A stretch of 64,000 bases of DNA, from the NCBI RefSeq assembly GCF_014646275.1, contig NZ_BMND01000030.1, forward strand, positions 24,968-88,967, read 5' to 3'. Positions 1-8,020 of this stretch are shown one piece after another (the first letter of the stretch is position 1; each line of letters begins with the position of its first letter). The stretch is from Streptomyces kronopolitis (GTDB lineage Bacteria > Actinomycetota > Actinomycetes > Streptomycetales > Streptomycetaceae). A program made the translations under genes and the position numbers. The notes under the pieces were generated by a model that did no database searches, was not told the origin of the DNA, and saw only the letters and a program-made list of their open reading frames with translations.

Positions 1-251
1 CCGGCGGCGCGGAAGGCGGCGGTCTCGGCGTGCAGGGAGGGGTCGTTGTCCTGGACGCGGCGGTTGTGGCCGCGGCCGAGGAGGGTGCCGTCGGGGCCGT
101 AGAGCGCCGCGCCGATCGGGATGCCGCCCTCGGCGAGGCCGGCGCGGGCCTCGGCGAGGGCCGTGGCCAGCATGGCGCGGGCGGGTGGGGCGGGGTGGCC
201 GTGCGGCCGGAGTGCGTCGCGGTCCGGGTCCCAGTCCTGCGTACGGTCCAT
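1..251 (-). CDS. Nucleoside/cytosine deaminase, N-terminal part (cut by window edge)
   Basis: The first 83 residues of a zinc-dependent cytidine/deoxycytidylate-deaminase-fold protein, which hydrolytically deaminates a base or nucleoside in the cytosol. What is seen: a start ATG at 249-251 on the minus strand, a helix rich in Ala/Glu (ARAMLATALAEARAGLAEGG), the substrate-side strand IPIGAALYGPDGTLLGRGHNR, and the catalytic His-Ala-Glu motif (PSLHAETAAF), where His binds zinc and Glu shuttles protons. The PCxxC half of the zinc site lies beyond the window. Whether it acts on tRNA adenosine, cytosine or guanine cannot be decided from this part. The neighbour at 280-696 is on the same strand, 28 nt upstream. 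Confidence 0.8.
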   Translation of the reverse strand, partial: MDRTQDWDPDRDALRPHGHPAPPARAMLATALAEARAGLAEGGIPIGAALYGPDGTLLGRGHNRRVQDNDPSLHAETAAFRAA

Positions 252-279
252 GGCGTCACCGTACGCCGGGGCGGTGGGC

Positions 280-696
280 TCAGGGGGTCTCTTCGGGGCC
301 GTCCGCCGTATCGCGCTTCTTGCGGCGGAGTTCCTCCTCGCGGCGGCGCAGGTCGGCCTCCGGGTCCTCGATCGGGGTCCCGTCCTGGCGGCTGTCCTCC
401 CGCGTCTGCTCGTCCTTGAGGGAGCGGAGGAACTCGGGGTTGTCGTCCGGGGCGACCCAGGCGGTGCCGCGGTCGCGCCGCCAGGGCGTGGCGCCGCCGG
501 ACGGGGCCGGCCGGCGCTGCTTGCCCGCCACCAGCCAGGCGACCGGCCCGACCAGCACCTCACCGAAGAGCAGGATGATCAGTACCCAGGCGACCTTGGG
601 CAGGCCGCGCACCTGGGATTCGGGGGTGTTCAGGCAGTCGATGAACGCGTAGATCCACAGGGCCAGCACCAGGAGGAGGGGCAGATACCTGAGCAT
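280..696 (-). CDS. Small membrane protein with PLDc_N (phospholipase D nuclease N-terminal-like) domain
   Basis: A 138-residue protein. Residues 1-60 form two membrane segments (MLRYLPLLLVLALWIYAFID and a second near VAWVLIILLFGEVLVGPVAWLVAG) typical of the PLDc_N family, with the family-like GLPKVAWVLIILLFG stretch. The remainder is a soluble, charged tail ending in an Arg/Glu helix (RRREEELRRKKRD). The longer reading frame begins upstream at 822, but homology-like sequence starts only at the ATG at 696, so that start is used. No enzymatic domain is fused to it, so it is likely a small membrane protein of unknown role. It is divergent from the UbiD-family gene; the 89 nt between them must hold both promoters. 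Confidence 0.75.
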   Translation of the reverse strand: MLRYLPLLLVLALWIYAFIDCLNTPESQVRGLPKVAWVLIILLFGEVLVGPVAWLVAGKQRRPAPSGGATPWRRDRGTAWVAPDDNPEFLRSLKDEQTREDSRQDGTPIEDPEADLRRREEELRRKKRDTADGPEETP

Positions 697-785
697 TGCG
701 GAACGGAGCCCCCTGCGCGCGGCGGCGGGCCCTCGGCGGGGCCCGGTGACCCGTCCAGGGTAGTGCGTACCCGATACTGGACGGC

Positions 786-2246
786 ATGGCTTACGACGAT
801 CTTCGCTCGTTCCTGCGCGCACTGGAGCGGGAGGGCGACCTCAAGCGCATCAAGGCCGAGGTCGATCCGTATCTGGAAGTCGGCGAGATCGTGGACCGGG
901 TGCAGAAGTCCGGTGGCCCGGCGCTGCTCTTCGAGAACGTCAAGGGCTCGGCGATGCCGCTCGCCATGAACGTCTACGGCACCGACCGCCGGCTGCTGAA
1001 GGCGCTGGGCCTGAAGGCGTACGAGGACATCAGCGGCAAGATCGGCGGGCTGCTGAAGCCCGAACTGCCGCAGGGCTTCGTCGGGGTGCGCGAGGCGTTC
1101 GGCAAGCTCGCCGGCATGACGCATGTGCCGCCGAAGAAGGTGAAGGGCGAGAGCGCGCCCGTCCAGGAGGTCGTGCTCCAGGGCGACGAGGTCGATCTGG
1201 ACCGGCTGCCGGCGCTGTTCACCTGGCCCGAGGACGGCGGCTCCTTCTTCAACCTGGGGCTGACGCACACCAAGCACCCGGAGAGCGGGGTGCGCAACCT
1301 CGGCCTCTACCGCCTCCAGCGCCACGACAAGCGCACCATCGGGATGCACTGGCAGATCCACAAGGACAGCCGCAACCACTACCAGGTCGCCGCCAAGCGC
1401 GGGGAGAAGCTGCCGGTCGCCATCGCCTTCGGCTGCCCGCCGGCCGTGACGTACGCCTCGACCGCGCCGCTGCCCGGGGACATCGACGAGTACCTCTTCG
1501 CCGGCTTCCTCCAGGGCAAGCGGATCGAGATGGTCGACTGCAAGACCGTGCCGCTCCAGGTGCCGGCGCACGCCGAGGTCGTCATCGAGGGCTGGCTGGA
1601 GCCCGGGGAGATGCTGCCCGAGGGCCCGTTCGGCGACCACACCGGCTTCTACACCCCGCAGGAGCCCTTCCCGGCGCTGACCATCGACTGCGTGACGATG
1701 CGGAAGCGCCCGCTGCTCCAGTCGATCGTGGTGGGGCGGCCGCCGACGGAGGACGGGCCGCTGGGGCGGGCGACGGAGCGGTTCTTCCTGCCGCTCCTCA
1801 AGATCATCGTCCCGGACATCGTGGACTACCACCTGCCGGAGTCCGGCGGCTTCCACAACTGCGCGATCGTCTCGATCGACAAGAAGTACCCCAAGCACGC
1901 GCAGAAGGTGATGCACGCCATCTGGGGCGCGCACATGATGTCGCTGACCAAGCTGATCGTGGTCGTGGACGCGGACTGCGATGTGCACAACCTCCACGAG
2001 GTGTCCTGGCGGGCGCTGGGCAACACCGACTACGCCCGGGACCTCACCGTCGTCGAAGGTCCCGTCGACCACCTCGACCACGCCTCCTACCAGCAGTTCT
2101 GGGGCGGCAAGGCGGGGATCGACGCGACGAGGAAGTGGCCCGAGGAGGGCTACACGCGCGACGGGGGCTGGCCGGAGATGGTCGAGTCGGACCCGCGGAC
2201 GGCGGCGCTGGTCGACCGCCGCTGGAAGGAGTACGGACTCTCGTGA
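786..2246 (+). CDS. mqnL: UbiD-family menaquinone biosynthesis decarboxylase (MqnL-type)
   Basis: A 486-residue prenylated-FMN-dependent decarboxylase of the UbiD family. It should remove the carboxylate of the prenylated 1,4-dihydroxy-6-naphthoate intermediate in the futalosine pathway. Seen: the opening MAYDDLRSFLRALEREGDLK, the prFMN-site strands NLGLYRLQRHDKRT and HWQIHK, and the catalytic-region stretch EGPFGDHTGFYTPQEPFP. Full family length. A -10-like GATACT lies 7 nt before the ATG with no Shine-Dalgarno, so the mRNA may be leaderless. It overlaps the prenyltransferase start by 4 nt (GTGA), and the UbiX that makes the cofactor lies 2.4 kb downstream. The assignment to menaquinone rather than ubiquinone rests on the linked mqnP, mqnE, mqnA and mqnC genes. 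The symbol is used by analogy and the L/M naming should be checked. Confidence 0.88.
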   Translation: MAYDDLRSFLRALEREGDLKRIKAEVDPYLEVGEIVDRVQKSGGPALLFENVKGSAMPLAMNVYGTDRRLLKALGLKAYEDISGKIGGLLKPELPQGFVGVREAFGKLAGMTHVPPKKVKGESAPVQEVVLQGDEVDLDRLPALFTWPEDGGSFFNLGLTHTKHPESGVRNLGLYRLQRHDKRTIGMHWQIHKDSRNHYQVAAKRGEKLPVAIAFGCPPAVTYASTAPLPGDIDEYLFAGFLQGKRIEMVDCKTVPLQVPAHAEVVIEGWLEPGEMLPEGPFGDHTGFYTPQEPFPALTIDCVTMRKRPLLQSIVVGRPPTEDGPLGRATERFFLPLLKIIVPDIVDYHLPESGGFHNCAIVSIDKKYPKHAQKVMHAIWGAHMMSLTKLIVVVDADCDVHNLHEVSWRALGNTDYARDLTVVEGPVDHLDHASYQQFWGGKAGIDATRKWPEEGYTRDGGWPEMVESDPRTAALVDRRWKEYGLS

Positions 2247-3145
2247 GCAGCGCATCAGCGGCGGTCCCGCAGCCGGGCCGGACCAAGGCGTTCCTGCGCC
2301 TGGTGATGATCGAGCACTCGGTCTTCGCGCTGCCCTTCGCCTATATCGCCGCGCTGACCGCGATGTACGAGACGGACCGGCACCTCCAGTGGGGCCGGCT
2401 GCTGCTCGTCACCGTCGCCATGGTCGGTCTGCGGACGTTCGCGATGGCCGCGAACCGGATCATCGACCGCGAGATCGACGCCCGCAATCCGCGCACCGCG
2501 CAGCGGGAACTGGTCACCGGCGCGGTGTCGGTGAAGTCGGCGTGGACGGGCGCGCTGATCGCGCTCGTCGTCTTCCTGGGCGCGGCGGCCCTGCTCAACA
2601 CCCTGTGCCTGGTGCTCGCGCCGATCGCGGTGGTGCCGATGGTGGTGTATCCGTACGGCAAGCGGTTCACGAACTTCCCGCAGGCGATCCTCGGCCTCGC
2701 CCAGGCGATGGGGCCGATCGGCGCCTGGCTGGCGATCACCGGCAGCTGGTCCTGGGACGCGGTGATCCTCGGCCTCGCGGTCGGCATCTGGATCGGCGGC
2801 TTCGACCTGATCTACGCCTGCCAGGACGTGGAGACGGACCGCGAGGTCGGGGTGCGCTCGGTCCCGGCCCGCTTCGGCATCCCGGCCGCGATCCGCGGGG
2901 CGCGCGGCTGCCATCTCGTCACGACCGGGCTGTTCGTCTGGTACGGGCTGGCGACCGGCGCCGGCGTGTTCTTCTGGCTGGGGCTGGTGATCGTGGCGGC
3001 GGCCTTCCTCTACGAGCACACGATCGTGAAGCCGCACGACCTCAGCCGGCTGAACCGGGCGTTCTTCCAGGTCAACGGCTTCATCGGGATCGCGCTCTTC
3101 GTCTGTGCGCTGCTGGATCTGCTGGTGCGCGGGCTGACGGTCTGA
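2243..3145 (+). CDS. mqnP: Menaquinone biosynthesis prenyltransferase MqnP (UbiA superfamily)
   Basis: A 300-residue integral membrane prenyltransferase that should attach the polyprenyl chain to the dihydroxynaphthoate head group. The first Asp-rich motif is NRIIDREID (N71, D75, D79) and the second is around D195 and D199 (YACQDVETDREVG). Both bind the Mg-diphosphate of the allylic donor. About eight to nine hydrophobic segments follow the UbiA pattern. The start chosen is the GTG at 2243, which overlaps the stop of the decarboxylase by 4 nt; an in-frame start 108 nt upstream lies inside that gene and adds no family sequence. Coupled translation with the decarboxylase fits consecutive steps. 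The polyprenyl donor may come from the synthase at 47510. Confidence 0.9.
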   Translation: MSSASAAVPQPGRTKAFLRLVMIEHSVFALPFAYIAALTAMYETDRHLQWGRLLLVTVAMVGLRTFAMAANRIIDREIDARNPRTAQRELVTGAVSVKSAWTGALIALVVFLGAAALLNTLCLVLAPIAVVPMVVYPYGKRFTNFPQAILGLAQAMGPIGAWLAITGSWSWDAVILGLAVGIWIGGFDLIYACQDVETDREVGVRSVPARFGIPAAIRGARGCHLVTTGLFVWYGLATGAGVFFWLGLVIVAAAFLYEHTIVKPHDLSRLNRAFFQVNGFIGIALFVCALLDLLVRGLTV

Positions 3146-3162
3146 GCACGGAGGGCGGTCCG

Positions 3163-3216
3163 GGGACGGCGGGCCGCCCGGGGGCGACGGGCCGTCCGGG
3201 GGCGACGGGCCGTCCG
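3163..3216. repeat. Three tandem 18-bp GC-rich repeats after mqnP
   Basis: Two perfect copies of GGGGCGACGGGCCGTCCG (3181-3198 and 3199-3216) follow a degenerate copy at 3163-3180. They occupy the whole short gap between the convergent mqnP and DUF4870 genes. Each unit contains a small dyad (GACGG/CCGTC) and may form transcription-terminating structure; this is inference. Confidence 0.8.
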
Positions 3217-3224
3217 GGGGCCGT

Positions 3225-3815
3225 TCAGCCCTTGCTGAGCGGCCAGGCGATCAGCCGCGGGTAGGTCCACAGCTCGCCGCGGGTCGCCTTGACCGTGGCC
3301 ATGATTGCGCAGACCAGGCCGGCTATGCCGTAGGCGCCCATGATGGTGGCCACGGTCAGCAGCGGGACGGCCAGGCCGGAGCTCTGCCGCTGGGATTCCG
3401 TGGCGGCCGCGGCGAAGACGACGGCGCTGCCGAAGTACAGCACCACGCCGATGGCCGCCATGACGGCCTGGGTGATGCCGAAGTTCAGCGCCTGGGTGGC
3501 GTGGTGGCGGACGTACGGATCCTGCCTGTGGCGTGCGTTGTTGCGGACCGACAGCGGGAAGATCCAGCCGAGCAGCGCCCCCAGACCGCAGCACATCACC
3601 GAGCCGCCGGCGACGACCAGCAGGGTGCCGAGGTGGGCCCACATCGCGGAGTTCGCCGAGGCCTGCGGCGGGCGGCCGCCGTAGCCGGGCTGCTGCGGGC
3701 CGGGGTAGCCGTAGGCGCCGGGCGCGCCGCCGGGCCAGCCCTGCTGCGGGGCGCCGTACGGCTGCTGCGGTCCGCCGCCGTACGGTCCGTACCCCGGCTG
3801 CTGGTAGTCGGACAT
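3225..3815 (-). CDS. DUF4870 (Tic20-like) membrane protein with Gly/Pro/Tyr/Gln-rich N-terminus
   Basis: A 196-residue protein. Residues 1-52 are a low-complexity Gly/Pro/Tyr/Gln tail (YGPYGGGPQQPYGAPQQGW), common in front of actinobacterial membrane domains. Residues 55-195 are a DUF4870 domain with about three hydrophobic segments (WAHLGTLLVVAGGSVMCCGLGALLGWIFPL, ITQAVMAAIGVVLYFGSAVVF, VATIMGAYGIAGLVCAIMAT) and the family signature of a charged loop with NNARHRQDPYVRHHATQALNF between the first two. The function of the family is unknown. The stop lies next to the 18-bp repeats, convergent with mqnP. The next gene on this strand, the rhomboid, is 78 nt upstream. Confidence 0.85.
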   Translation of the reverse strand: MSDYQQPGYGPYGGGPQQPYGAPQQGWPGGAPGAYGYPGPQQPGYGGRPPQASANSAMWAHLGTLLVVAGGSVMCCGLGALLGWIFPLSVRNNARHRQDPYVRHHATQALNFGITQAVMAAIGVVLYFGSAVVFAAAATESQRQSSGLAVPLLTVATIMGAYGIAGLVCAIMATVKATRGELWTYPRLIAWPLSKG

Positions 3816-3893
3816 GGTTGCTCCCCCGTGTGCAGTGCCTGCCGCACGGTGCGGGGTGTCCTCCCCGCCCGCGGCTCCCGTTCGATTCCGAGG

Positions 3894-4487
3894 CTACGTG
3901 ACGGGTCCGACAACGGGCCCGGCAGCACCGGCGCGGGCGCGCTCGCGGAAGACGAAGGCCGCCAGCACCCCGCCGATCAGCCCGAACAGATGCCCCTGCC
4001 AGCTGATCTGGCTGTCCGTCGGCAGCGCGCCCCACAGGATCGAGCCGTACAGCGCGCCGATGACCAGGCCGATGCCGATGTCCAGGAGGGAGCGCTCGAT
4101 GAAGCCGCGCACCAGGAGATAGCCGAAGAGCCCGAAGATGACGCCGGAGACGCCCGCGGTGTTGCTGCCCGGCGCGGCCGTGAACCAGACGCCCAGCCCG
4201 CTGGTGAGGGCGATCAGCAGGACGACGGCGAGGAAGCGCCGCACCCCGCTGCGCAGCGCGGCGACGAAGCCGAGCAGCAGCAGCGGCACGGTGTTCGCCA
4301 CGAGATGGGCGAAGCCGAAGTGCACGAAGGCGGCGGGCACCACGTCGACCAGCTCGGCGCGCTCGCGCGGCTGGATCCCGAAGGAGTCCAGGGCGCCCCC
4401 GCTGACGGTGTCGACCCCTTCCAGCACCCACAGCAGAGCGACCCAGCCCAGCATCAGGCAGAGCGCGGGCCTCGCGCGTGATCTCAT
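3894..4487 (-). CDS. Rhomboid-family intramembrane serine protease
   Basis: A 197-residue six-helix rhomboid protease that cleaves transmembrane substrates within the membrane. Seen: the His/Asn region HFGFAHLVANTVPLLLLG (H61, N65), the nucleophile motif GVSG with Ser114 in GVSGVIFGLFGYL, and the partner His166 in WQGHLFGLIGG. These are the complete Ser-His dyad plus the oxyanion residues, so it should be active. The frame continues far upstream, but the membrane domain begins just after the ATG at 4485-4487, which is used as the start. It is divergent from the UbiX gene. Substrate unknown; nothing nearby is an obvious single-pass target. Confidence 0.88.
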   Translation of the reverse strand: MRSRARPALCLMLGWVALLWVLEGVDTVSGGALDSFGIQPRERAELVDVVPAAFVHFGFAHLVANTVPLLLLGFVAALRSGVRRFLAVVLLIALTSGLGVWFTAAPGSNTAGVSGVIFGLFGYLLVRGFIERSLLDIGIGLVIGALYGSILWGALPTDSQISWQGHLFGLIGGVLAAFVFRERARAGAAGPVVGPVT

Positions 4488-4604
4488 CTCCGGCCGTCCC
4501 TTCCCGTCCCCCGGTGCGGCGGCCCTCGGCGGGGCCGCGCGAGGGGCGCACAGGTAAGAACGGCCGTGACGGGGTCCACGGTTCCGCCGGATAGGCTCGA
4601 TGGC

Positions 4605-5330
4605 GTGGAGCCGCCGCGCAACGACACCAGCAAGCAGGACCCCGGCCGACGCCGCCCGTGGGTCGTGGGGATCTCCGGCGCGTCCGGGACGCCGTACGCG
4701 GCGTCCGTCCTGCGCGGGCTGCTCGCCGCCGGGGAGGCGGTGGATCTGATCGTCAGCCGGGCGTCGCGGCTGACCCTGCTGGACGAGACCGGGATCGCCT
4801 TCCGGGACGCCCACTGGCGCGCCGACCTGCGGGAATGGCTGGCGCGCGGGGCGGACGGCAAGCCGTCGACGTTTCCGGTGACCGAGGCGGACCTGGCGCG
4901 GGTGCGGTTCTGGCCGGCCGGGGACCTGGCCGCCGGGCCCTCGTCGGGGTCGTATCCGGTCAAGGGGATGCTGATCGTCCCGGCCAGCACCGCGTGTGTG
5001 GCCGGGGTCGCGCTCGGGCTGTCGAAGGATCTGCTCCAGCGGGTGGCGAGCGTGACGCTCAAGGAGCGCCGGCGGCTGGTGGTCGCGGTGCGCGAGACGC
5101 CGCTGAACGGTCCGACGCTGAAGCATCTGGTGACGCTGGACGAGGCGGGCGCCGTGGTGCTGCCCGCCTCACCGGCGTTCTACGCGGGAGCGACGCACAT
5201 CCAGGATCTGGTGGACTTCGTCGCGGGCCGGGTGCTCGACGCGGCGGAGGTGCCGCACCGGCTGTACCGGCGGTGGGAAGGGGAGCTGCGGGGCGGCTCC
5301 GTGGAAGGGGAGGCCCCGGACGCTCCCTAG
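4605..5330 (+). CDS. ubiX: UbiX-type flavin prenyltransferase (menaquinone pathway, MqnM-type)
   Basis: A 241-residue flavoprotein that joins dimethylallyl phosphate to FMN and so makes the prenylated-FMN cofactor of the UbiD-family decarboxylase at 786. Seen: the Rossmann-like flavin-binding opening VVGISGASGTPYAASVLRGL, the phosphate-binding Ser/Thr stretch VPASTACVAGVALGLSKDL, and the closing VVAVRETPLNGPTLKHL with Arg and Glu of the family. The start is taken as the GTG at 4605, because a -10-like TAGGCT lies 7 nt before it (4592-4597), which suggests a leaderless message; an in-frame GTG upstream at 4566 would lie upstream of that promoter. The stop overlaps the convergent small gene by 4 nt. 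Confidence 0.88.
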   Translation: MEPPRNDTSKQDPGRRRPWVVGISGASGTPYAASVLRGLLAAGEAVDLIVSRASRLTLLDETGIAFRDAHWRADLREWLARGADGKPSTFPVTEADLARVRFWPAGDLAAGPSSGSYPVKGMLIVPASTACVAGVALGLSKDLLQRVASVTLKERRRLVVAVRETPLNGPTLKHLVTLDEAGAVVLPASPAFYAGATHIQDLVDFVAGRVLDAAEVPHRLYRRWEGELRGGSVEGEAPDAP

Positions 5331-5461
5331 CGCTGCTCGGCTGCGGCGGCGCGGCCGAAGCGGCGCTTGGCCCGAGGTGCGGCGGACCGGTGGGCACGTG
5401 AACGATTGGCCTGGTCCTGCAGCTCGCGCATGCGGGCGTAGGCCATCTCGATCGAGTACAC
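5327..5461 (-). CDS. Small basic conserved-looking protein (44 aa)
   Basis: A short gene found by reading the minus strand: GTG at 5459-5461, then YSIEMAYARMRELQDQANRS, an Ala/Arg-rich tail and a stop at 5327-5329. A good ribosome binding site (GGAG, 8 nt before the GTG) and third-position G/C support translation. The sequence is an amphipathic helix followed by a strongly basic tail, with no Cys and no membrane segment. I recall similar short hypothetical proteins next to lrp in other Streptomyces, but cannot confirm it here. It overlaps the UbiX stop by 4 nt and is divergent from the Lrp-family gene. Confidence 0.6.
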   Translation of the reverse strand: MYSIEMAYARMRELQDQANRSRAHRSAAPRAKRRFGRAAAAEQR

Positions 5462-5500
5462 GGTGACAACTCCTGAGAACGTCAGAGGACGAAAGATTCA

Positions 5501-5541
5501 CAGGGTCTAGGCCCTGTATGCCTTAGATTCTACATGCAGAA
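5501..5541. promoter_or_regulatory. Two imperfect palindromes between divergent genes (candidate Lrp/AsnC operators)
   Basis: CAGGGTCTAGGCCCTG (5501-5516) is a 14/16 palindrome. TTCTACATGCAGAA (5528-5541) is a 12/14 palindrome in a locally AT-rich stretch. They sit 40-75 nt ahead of the Lrp-family gene and just upstream of the divergent 44-aa gene. Lrp/AsnC proteins usually bind such weak dyads and regulate themselves. Binding is inferred, not shown. Confidence 0.4.
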
Positions 5542-5576
5542 CCCGAAAATGCGTAAAGATTGGAAGGCTTGAGGGC

Positions 5577-6035
5577 ATGGACGCGGTGGACAGGCAGCTC
5601 ATCCAGGCACTTCGCGAGAACGGCCGGGCCTCGTACGCGGAGCTGGGCCGGCTCGTAGGCCTCTCCGGGCCCAGCGTCACGGACCGGATCAACCGCCTGG
5701 AGGCGGCCGGCGTGATCACCGGCTACCGCGCGACGGTCGACGCCGCCTCGCTGGGCCTGGGGGTCACCGCGCTGGTGGGCATCTCGCTGTCGGACGCGAC
5801 CGACCACGAGGACGTTGCGCACCGGCTGCGCGACCTCGCCGAGATCGAGGACTGCTGGTTCATCGCCGGCGACGACTCGTACATGCTCAAGGTGCGGGTG
5901 GGCGATGTGGACGGCCTGGAGCGCACCATCCGCCGGCTGTCCGGCACCAAGGGCGTCTCCCGTACCCGCACCACGATCGTGCTCTCCACCAAGTGGGAGA
6001 ACCGCGTCGGCGAGCTGCCCGAAGAGGGCGAGTAG
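5577..6035 (+). CDS. Lrp/AsnC family transcriptional regulator
   Basis: A 152-residue one-component regulator. Residues 1-60 hold the winged helix-turn-helix (MDAVDRQLIQALRENGRAS, then LGRLVGLSGPSVTDRINRLE as the recognition helix). Residues 65-145 form the RAM/AsnC effector-binding domain, with the GDDSYMLKVRVGDVDGLERT stretch expected of an amino-acid-sensing fold. The effector cannot be predicted. It is full length for the family. It lies between ubiX and mqnE, but a terminator hairpin (6062-6099) separates it from mqnE, so it is probably a single-gene unit. Candidate operators lie at 5501-5541. Confidence 0.9.
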   Translation: MDAVDRQLIQALRENGRASYAELGRLVGLSGPSVTDRINRLEAAGVITGYRATVDAASLGLGVTALVGISLSDATDHEDVAHRLRDLAEIEDCWFIAGDDSYMLKVRVGDVDGLERTIRRLSGTKGVSRTRTTIVLSTKWENRVGELPEEGE

Positions 6036-6061
6036 GCCACCGGCCGCCGGACGGCACACCG

Positions 6062-6099
6062 GAGGCGGACGGGCGCGCCAAGGGGGCCCCGTCCGCCTC
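6062..6099 (+). terminator. Terminator hairpin after the Lrp-family gene
   Basis: GAGGCGGACGGG (6062-6073) pairs perfectly with CCCGTCCGCCTC (6088-6099) over a 14-nt loop, followed by TGTT. It lies 27 nt past the stop of the Lrp gene and ahead of the mqnE promoter region, where a -10-like TACGCT is at 6113-6118. Confidence 0.75.
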
Positions 6100-6179
6100 T
6101 GTTACGGGGGAGTACGCTCGACGAAGCCCGTTTCCGGCACCGAAACGGCACCGATACGGCAGAGACTGGAGGCGACCGG

Positions 6180-7355
6180 ATGGCGGCGTCGATGGATGTG
6201 GGCCTCAAGCGTGAGCTGGAGGCGAAGGTCCACGCCGGGGAGCGGCTGACCCGCGAGGACGGTATCGCCCTTTACGAGTGCGACGACCTGGCCTGGCTGG
6301 GCGGGCTGGCCCACGAGGTGCGCACGCGCAAGAACGGCGACGTCGTGCACTTCAACGTCAACCGCCACCTCAACATGACGAATGTGTGCACCGCGTCGTG
6401 CGCCTACTGCTCCTTCCAGCGCAAGCCGGGGGAGAAGGACGCGTACACGATGCGGATCGAGGAGGCCGTCCGCCTCGCCAAGGCGATGGAGCACGAGAAC
6501 CTCACCGAGCTGCACATCGTCAACGGTCTGCACCCGACCCTGCCGTGGCGCTACTACCCGCGCTCCCTCAAGGCCCTCAAGGAAGCCCTCCCGGACGTCT
6601 CGCTGAAGGCCTTCACCGCCACCGAGATCCACCACTTCGAGACCATCTCGGGGCTGAGCGCCTCGGAGATCCTCGACGAGCTGATCGAGGCCGGTCTGGA
6701 GTCGCTGACCGGCGGCGGCGCGGAGATCTTCGACTGGGAGGTGCGCCAGCACATCGTCGACCACCGCACCCACTGGGAGGACTGGTCGCGCATCCACCGC
6801 CTGGCGCACGAGAAGGGTCTGAAGACCCCGTCGACGATGCTCTACGGGCACATCGAGGAGCCCCGCCACCGCGTCGACCACGTGCTGCGGCTGCGTGAGC
6901 TGCAGGACGAGACCGGCGGCTTCCAGGTCTTCATCCCGCTGCGCTACCAGCACGACTTCGTGGACATGCAGGACGGCAAGGTCCGCAACAAGCTCCAGGC
7001 CCGCACGACGATGGCGACCGGCGCCGAGGCGCTGAAGACCTTCGCGGTCTCCCGCCTGCTGTTCGACAACGTCCCGCACGTCAAGTGCTTCTGGGTCATG
7101 CACGGCCTGCAGACCACCCAGCTCGCCCTGCAGCACGGCGCCGACGACATGGACGGCTCGGTCGTCGAGTACAAGATCACGCACGACGCGGACAACTACG
7201 GCACGCCCAACAAGCTGACCCGCGAGGACCTGCTGGAGCTGATCCGGGACGCCGGCTTCCGCCCCATCGAGCGCAACACCCGCTACGAGGCCATCCGCGA
7301 GTACCCGGGCCCGGACCCCGAGCGGCGGGAGTCGCCGCAGCCGATGCGCCTCTGA
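6180..7355 (+). CDS. mqnE: Aminofutalosine synthase MqnE (radical SAM)
   Basis: A 391-residue radical SAM enzyme that joins the MqnA product 3-[(1-carboxyvinyl)oxy]benzoate to the adenosyl radical, giving aminodeoxyfutalosine and losing CO2. Seen: the CX3CX2C iron-sulfur motif at C70, C74, C77 (MTNVCTASCAYCSFQRKPG), a GGGAEIFDWEVRQHI stretch typical of the MqnE/MqnC/CofH group, and a full-length TIM-barrel remainder. The start ATG at 6180 has a GGAGG site 8 nt upstream. The cysteines fall at the same positions as in MqnC at 18025, consistent with shared ancestry. It stands alone between the Lrp terminator and an acetyltransferase, whose own promoter-like site is 30 nt downstream. Confidence 0.95.
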   Translation: MAASMDVGLKRELEAKVHAGERLTREDGIALYECDDLAWLGGLAHEVRTRKNGDVVHFNVNRHLNMTNVCTASCAYCSFQRKPGEKDAYTMRIEEAVRLAKAMEHENLTELHIVNGLHPTLPWRYYPRSLKALKEALPDVSLKAFTATEIHHFETISGLSASEILDELIEAGLESLTGGGAEIFDWEVRQHIVDHRTHWEDWSRIHRLAHEKGLKTPSTMLYGHIEEPRHRVDHVLRLRELQDETGGFQVFIPLRYQHDFVDMQDGKVRNKLQARTTMATGAEALKTFAVSRLLFDNVPHVKCFWVMHGLQTTQLALQHGADDMDGSVVEYKITHDADNYGTPNKLTREDLLELIRDAGFRPIERNTRYEAIREYPGPDPERRESPQPMRL

Positions 7356-7400
7356 ACGGGCGGCGGTCCGCTGTCAGTGGCGGGAGTTAGGGTCCGGGGC

Positions 7401-7925
7401 ATGAACGTCCGCTTCGACCTGGACCCTTCCGTCACCCCCGCCCTCCGTGACGGGATATGCGCGCTGTGGACCGATGTCTCCAACGCCGACGGCGCCGTCG
7501 GCTTCGTCCCGCCGGTGACCCCGGAGGATGTCCGCCCCGAGCTGCTGAGGCATCTGGCGGCGATGGCCGAGGGCCGCACCCGGCTGCTGGTCGGCCGTGA
7601 TCCGGACGGCCGGGTCGTGGCCGCGGCGTTCCTCACGCTCAACACCCACCGGCTGATGCGCCACTGGCTGTGGGTCTACACCGTCATGGTGCACCCGTCC
7701 CTCCAGGGCCGCGGGGTCGGCCGGGAGCTGATGGCCGCGGTCGCCGACGCCGCCCGCTCGCTCGAAGGGATCCGCGGCATCCGCCTCACCTGCCGCGGCG
7801 GCACCGGCCTCAGCCGCTTCTACGCCTCCTGCGGCTACAAGGAGGTCGGCCGGGTCCCCGGCGCGATCAAGGTCGCCGACGGGGACGTCCGGGACGACAT
7901 CACCATGTGGCAGGAGCTGGCCTGA
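7401..7925 (+). CDS. GNAT family N-acetyltransferase
   Basis: A 174-residue acetyl-CoA-dependent acyltransferase fold. The pyrophosphate-binding motif A is VHPSLQGRGVGRELM (Q-x-x-G-x-G type). It is followed by an Ala-rich helix, the strand GIRLTCRGGTGLSRFYASCGY and a C-terminal ITMWQEL. The substrate is unknown. The start ATG at 7401 has no Shine-Dalgarno, but a -10-like TAGGGT lies 7 nt before it (7388-7393), so it is probably leaderless; an in-frame GTG 24 nt upstream would precede that site. It follows mqnE on the same strand with a 45-nt gap. Confidence 0.85.
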   Translation: MNVRFDLDPSVTPALRDGICALWTDVSNADGAVGFVPPVTPEDVRPELLRHLAAMAEGRTRLLVGRDPDGRVVAAAFLTLNTHRLMRHWLWVYTVMVHPSLQGRGVGRELMAAVADAARSLEGIRGIRLTCRGGTGLSRFYASCGYKEVGRVPGAIKVADGDVRDDITMWQELA

Positions 7926-8020
7926 CCGCGGGTCCGGCGGGGGGCGCGAAGATCGCCCGAAGCGCTGTGCTTGACTGGATGCAGACCCTTTAGGTTGCCG
8001 TTGAGGAGAAGGTCCCATCC

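Noticed and set aside
630..2255. 541-codon open frame antisense to the UbiD-family gene
   Set aside because: Arg/His/Val-rich composition and no domain; it is the usual long antisense frame opposite a GC-rich gene.
3163..3216. CRISPR-like array
   Set aside because: The 18-bp units are directly abutting with no spacers; it is a simple tandem repeat.
3865..3895. GTTCGATTCC resembling a tRNA T-loop
   Set aside because: The flanking bases do not form a 5-bp T-stem, and no anticodon arm or acceptor stem surrounds it.
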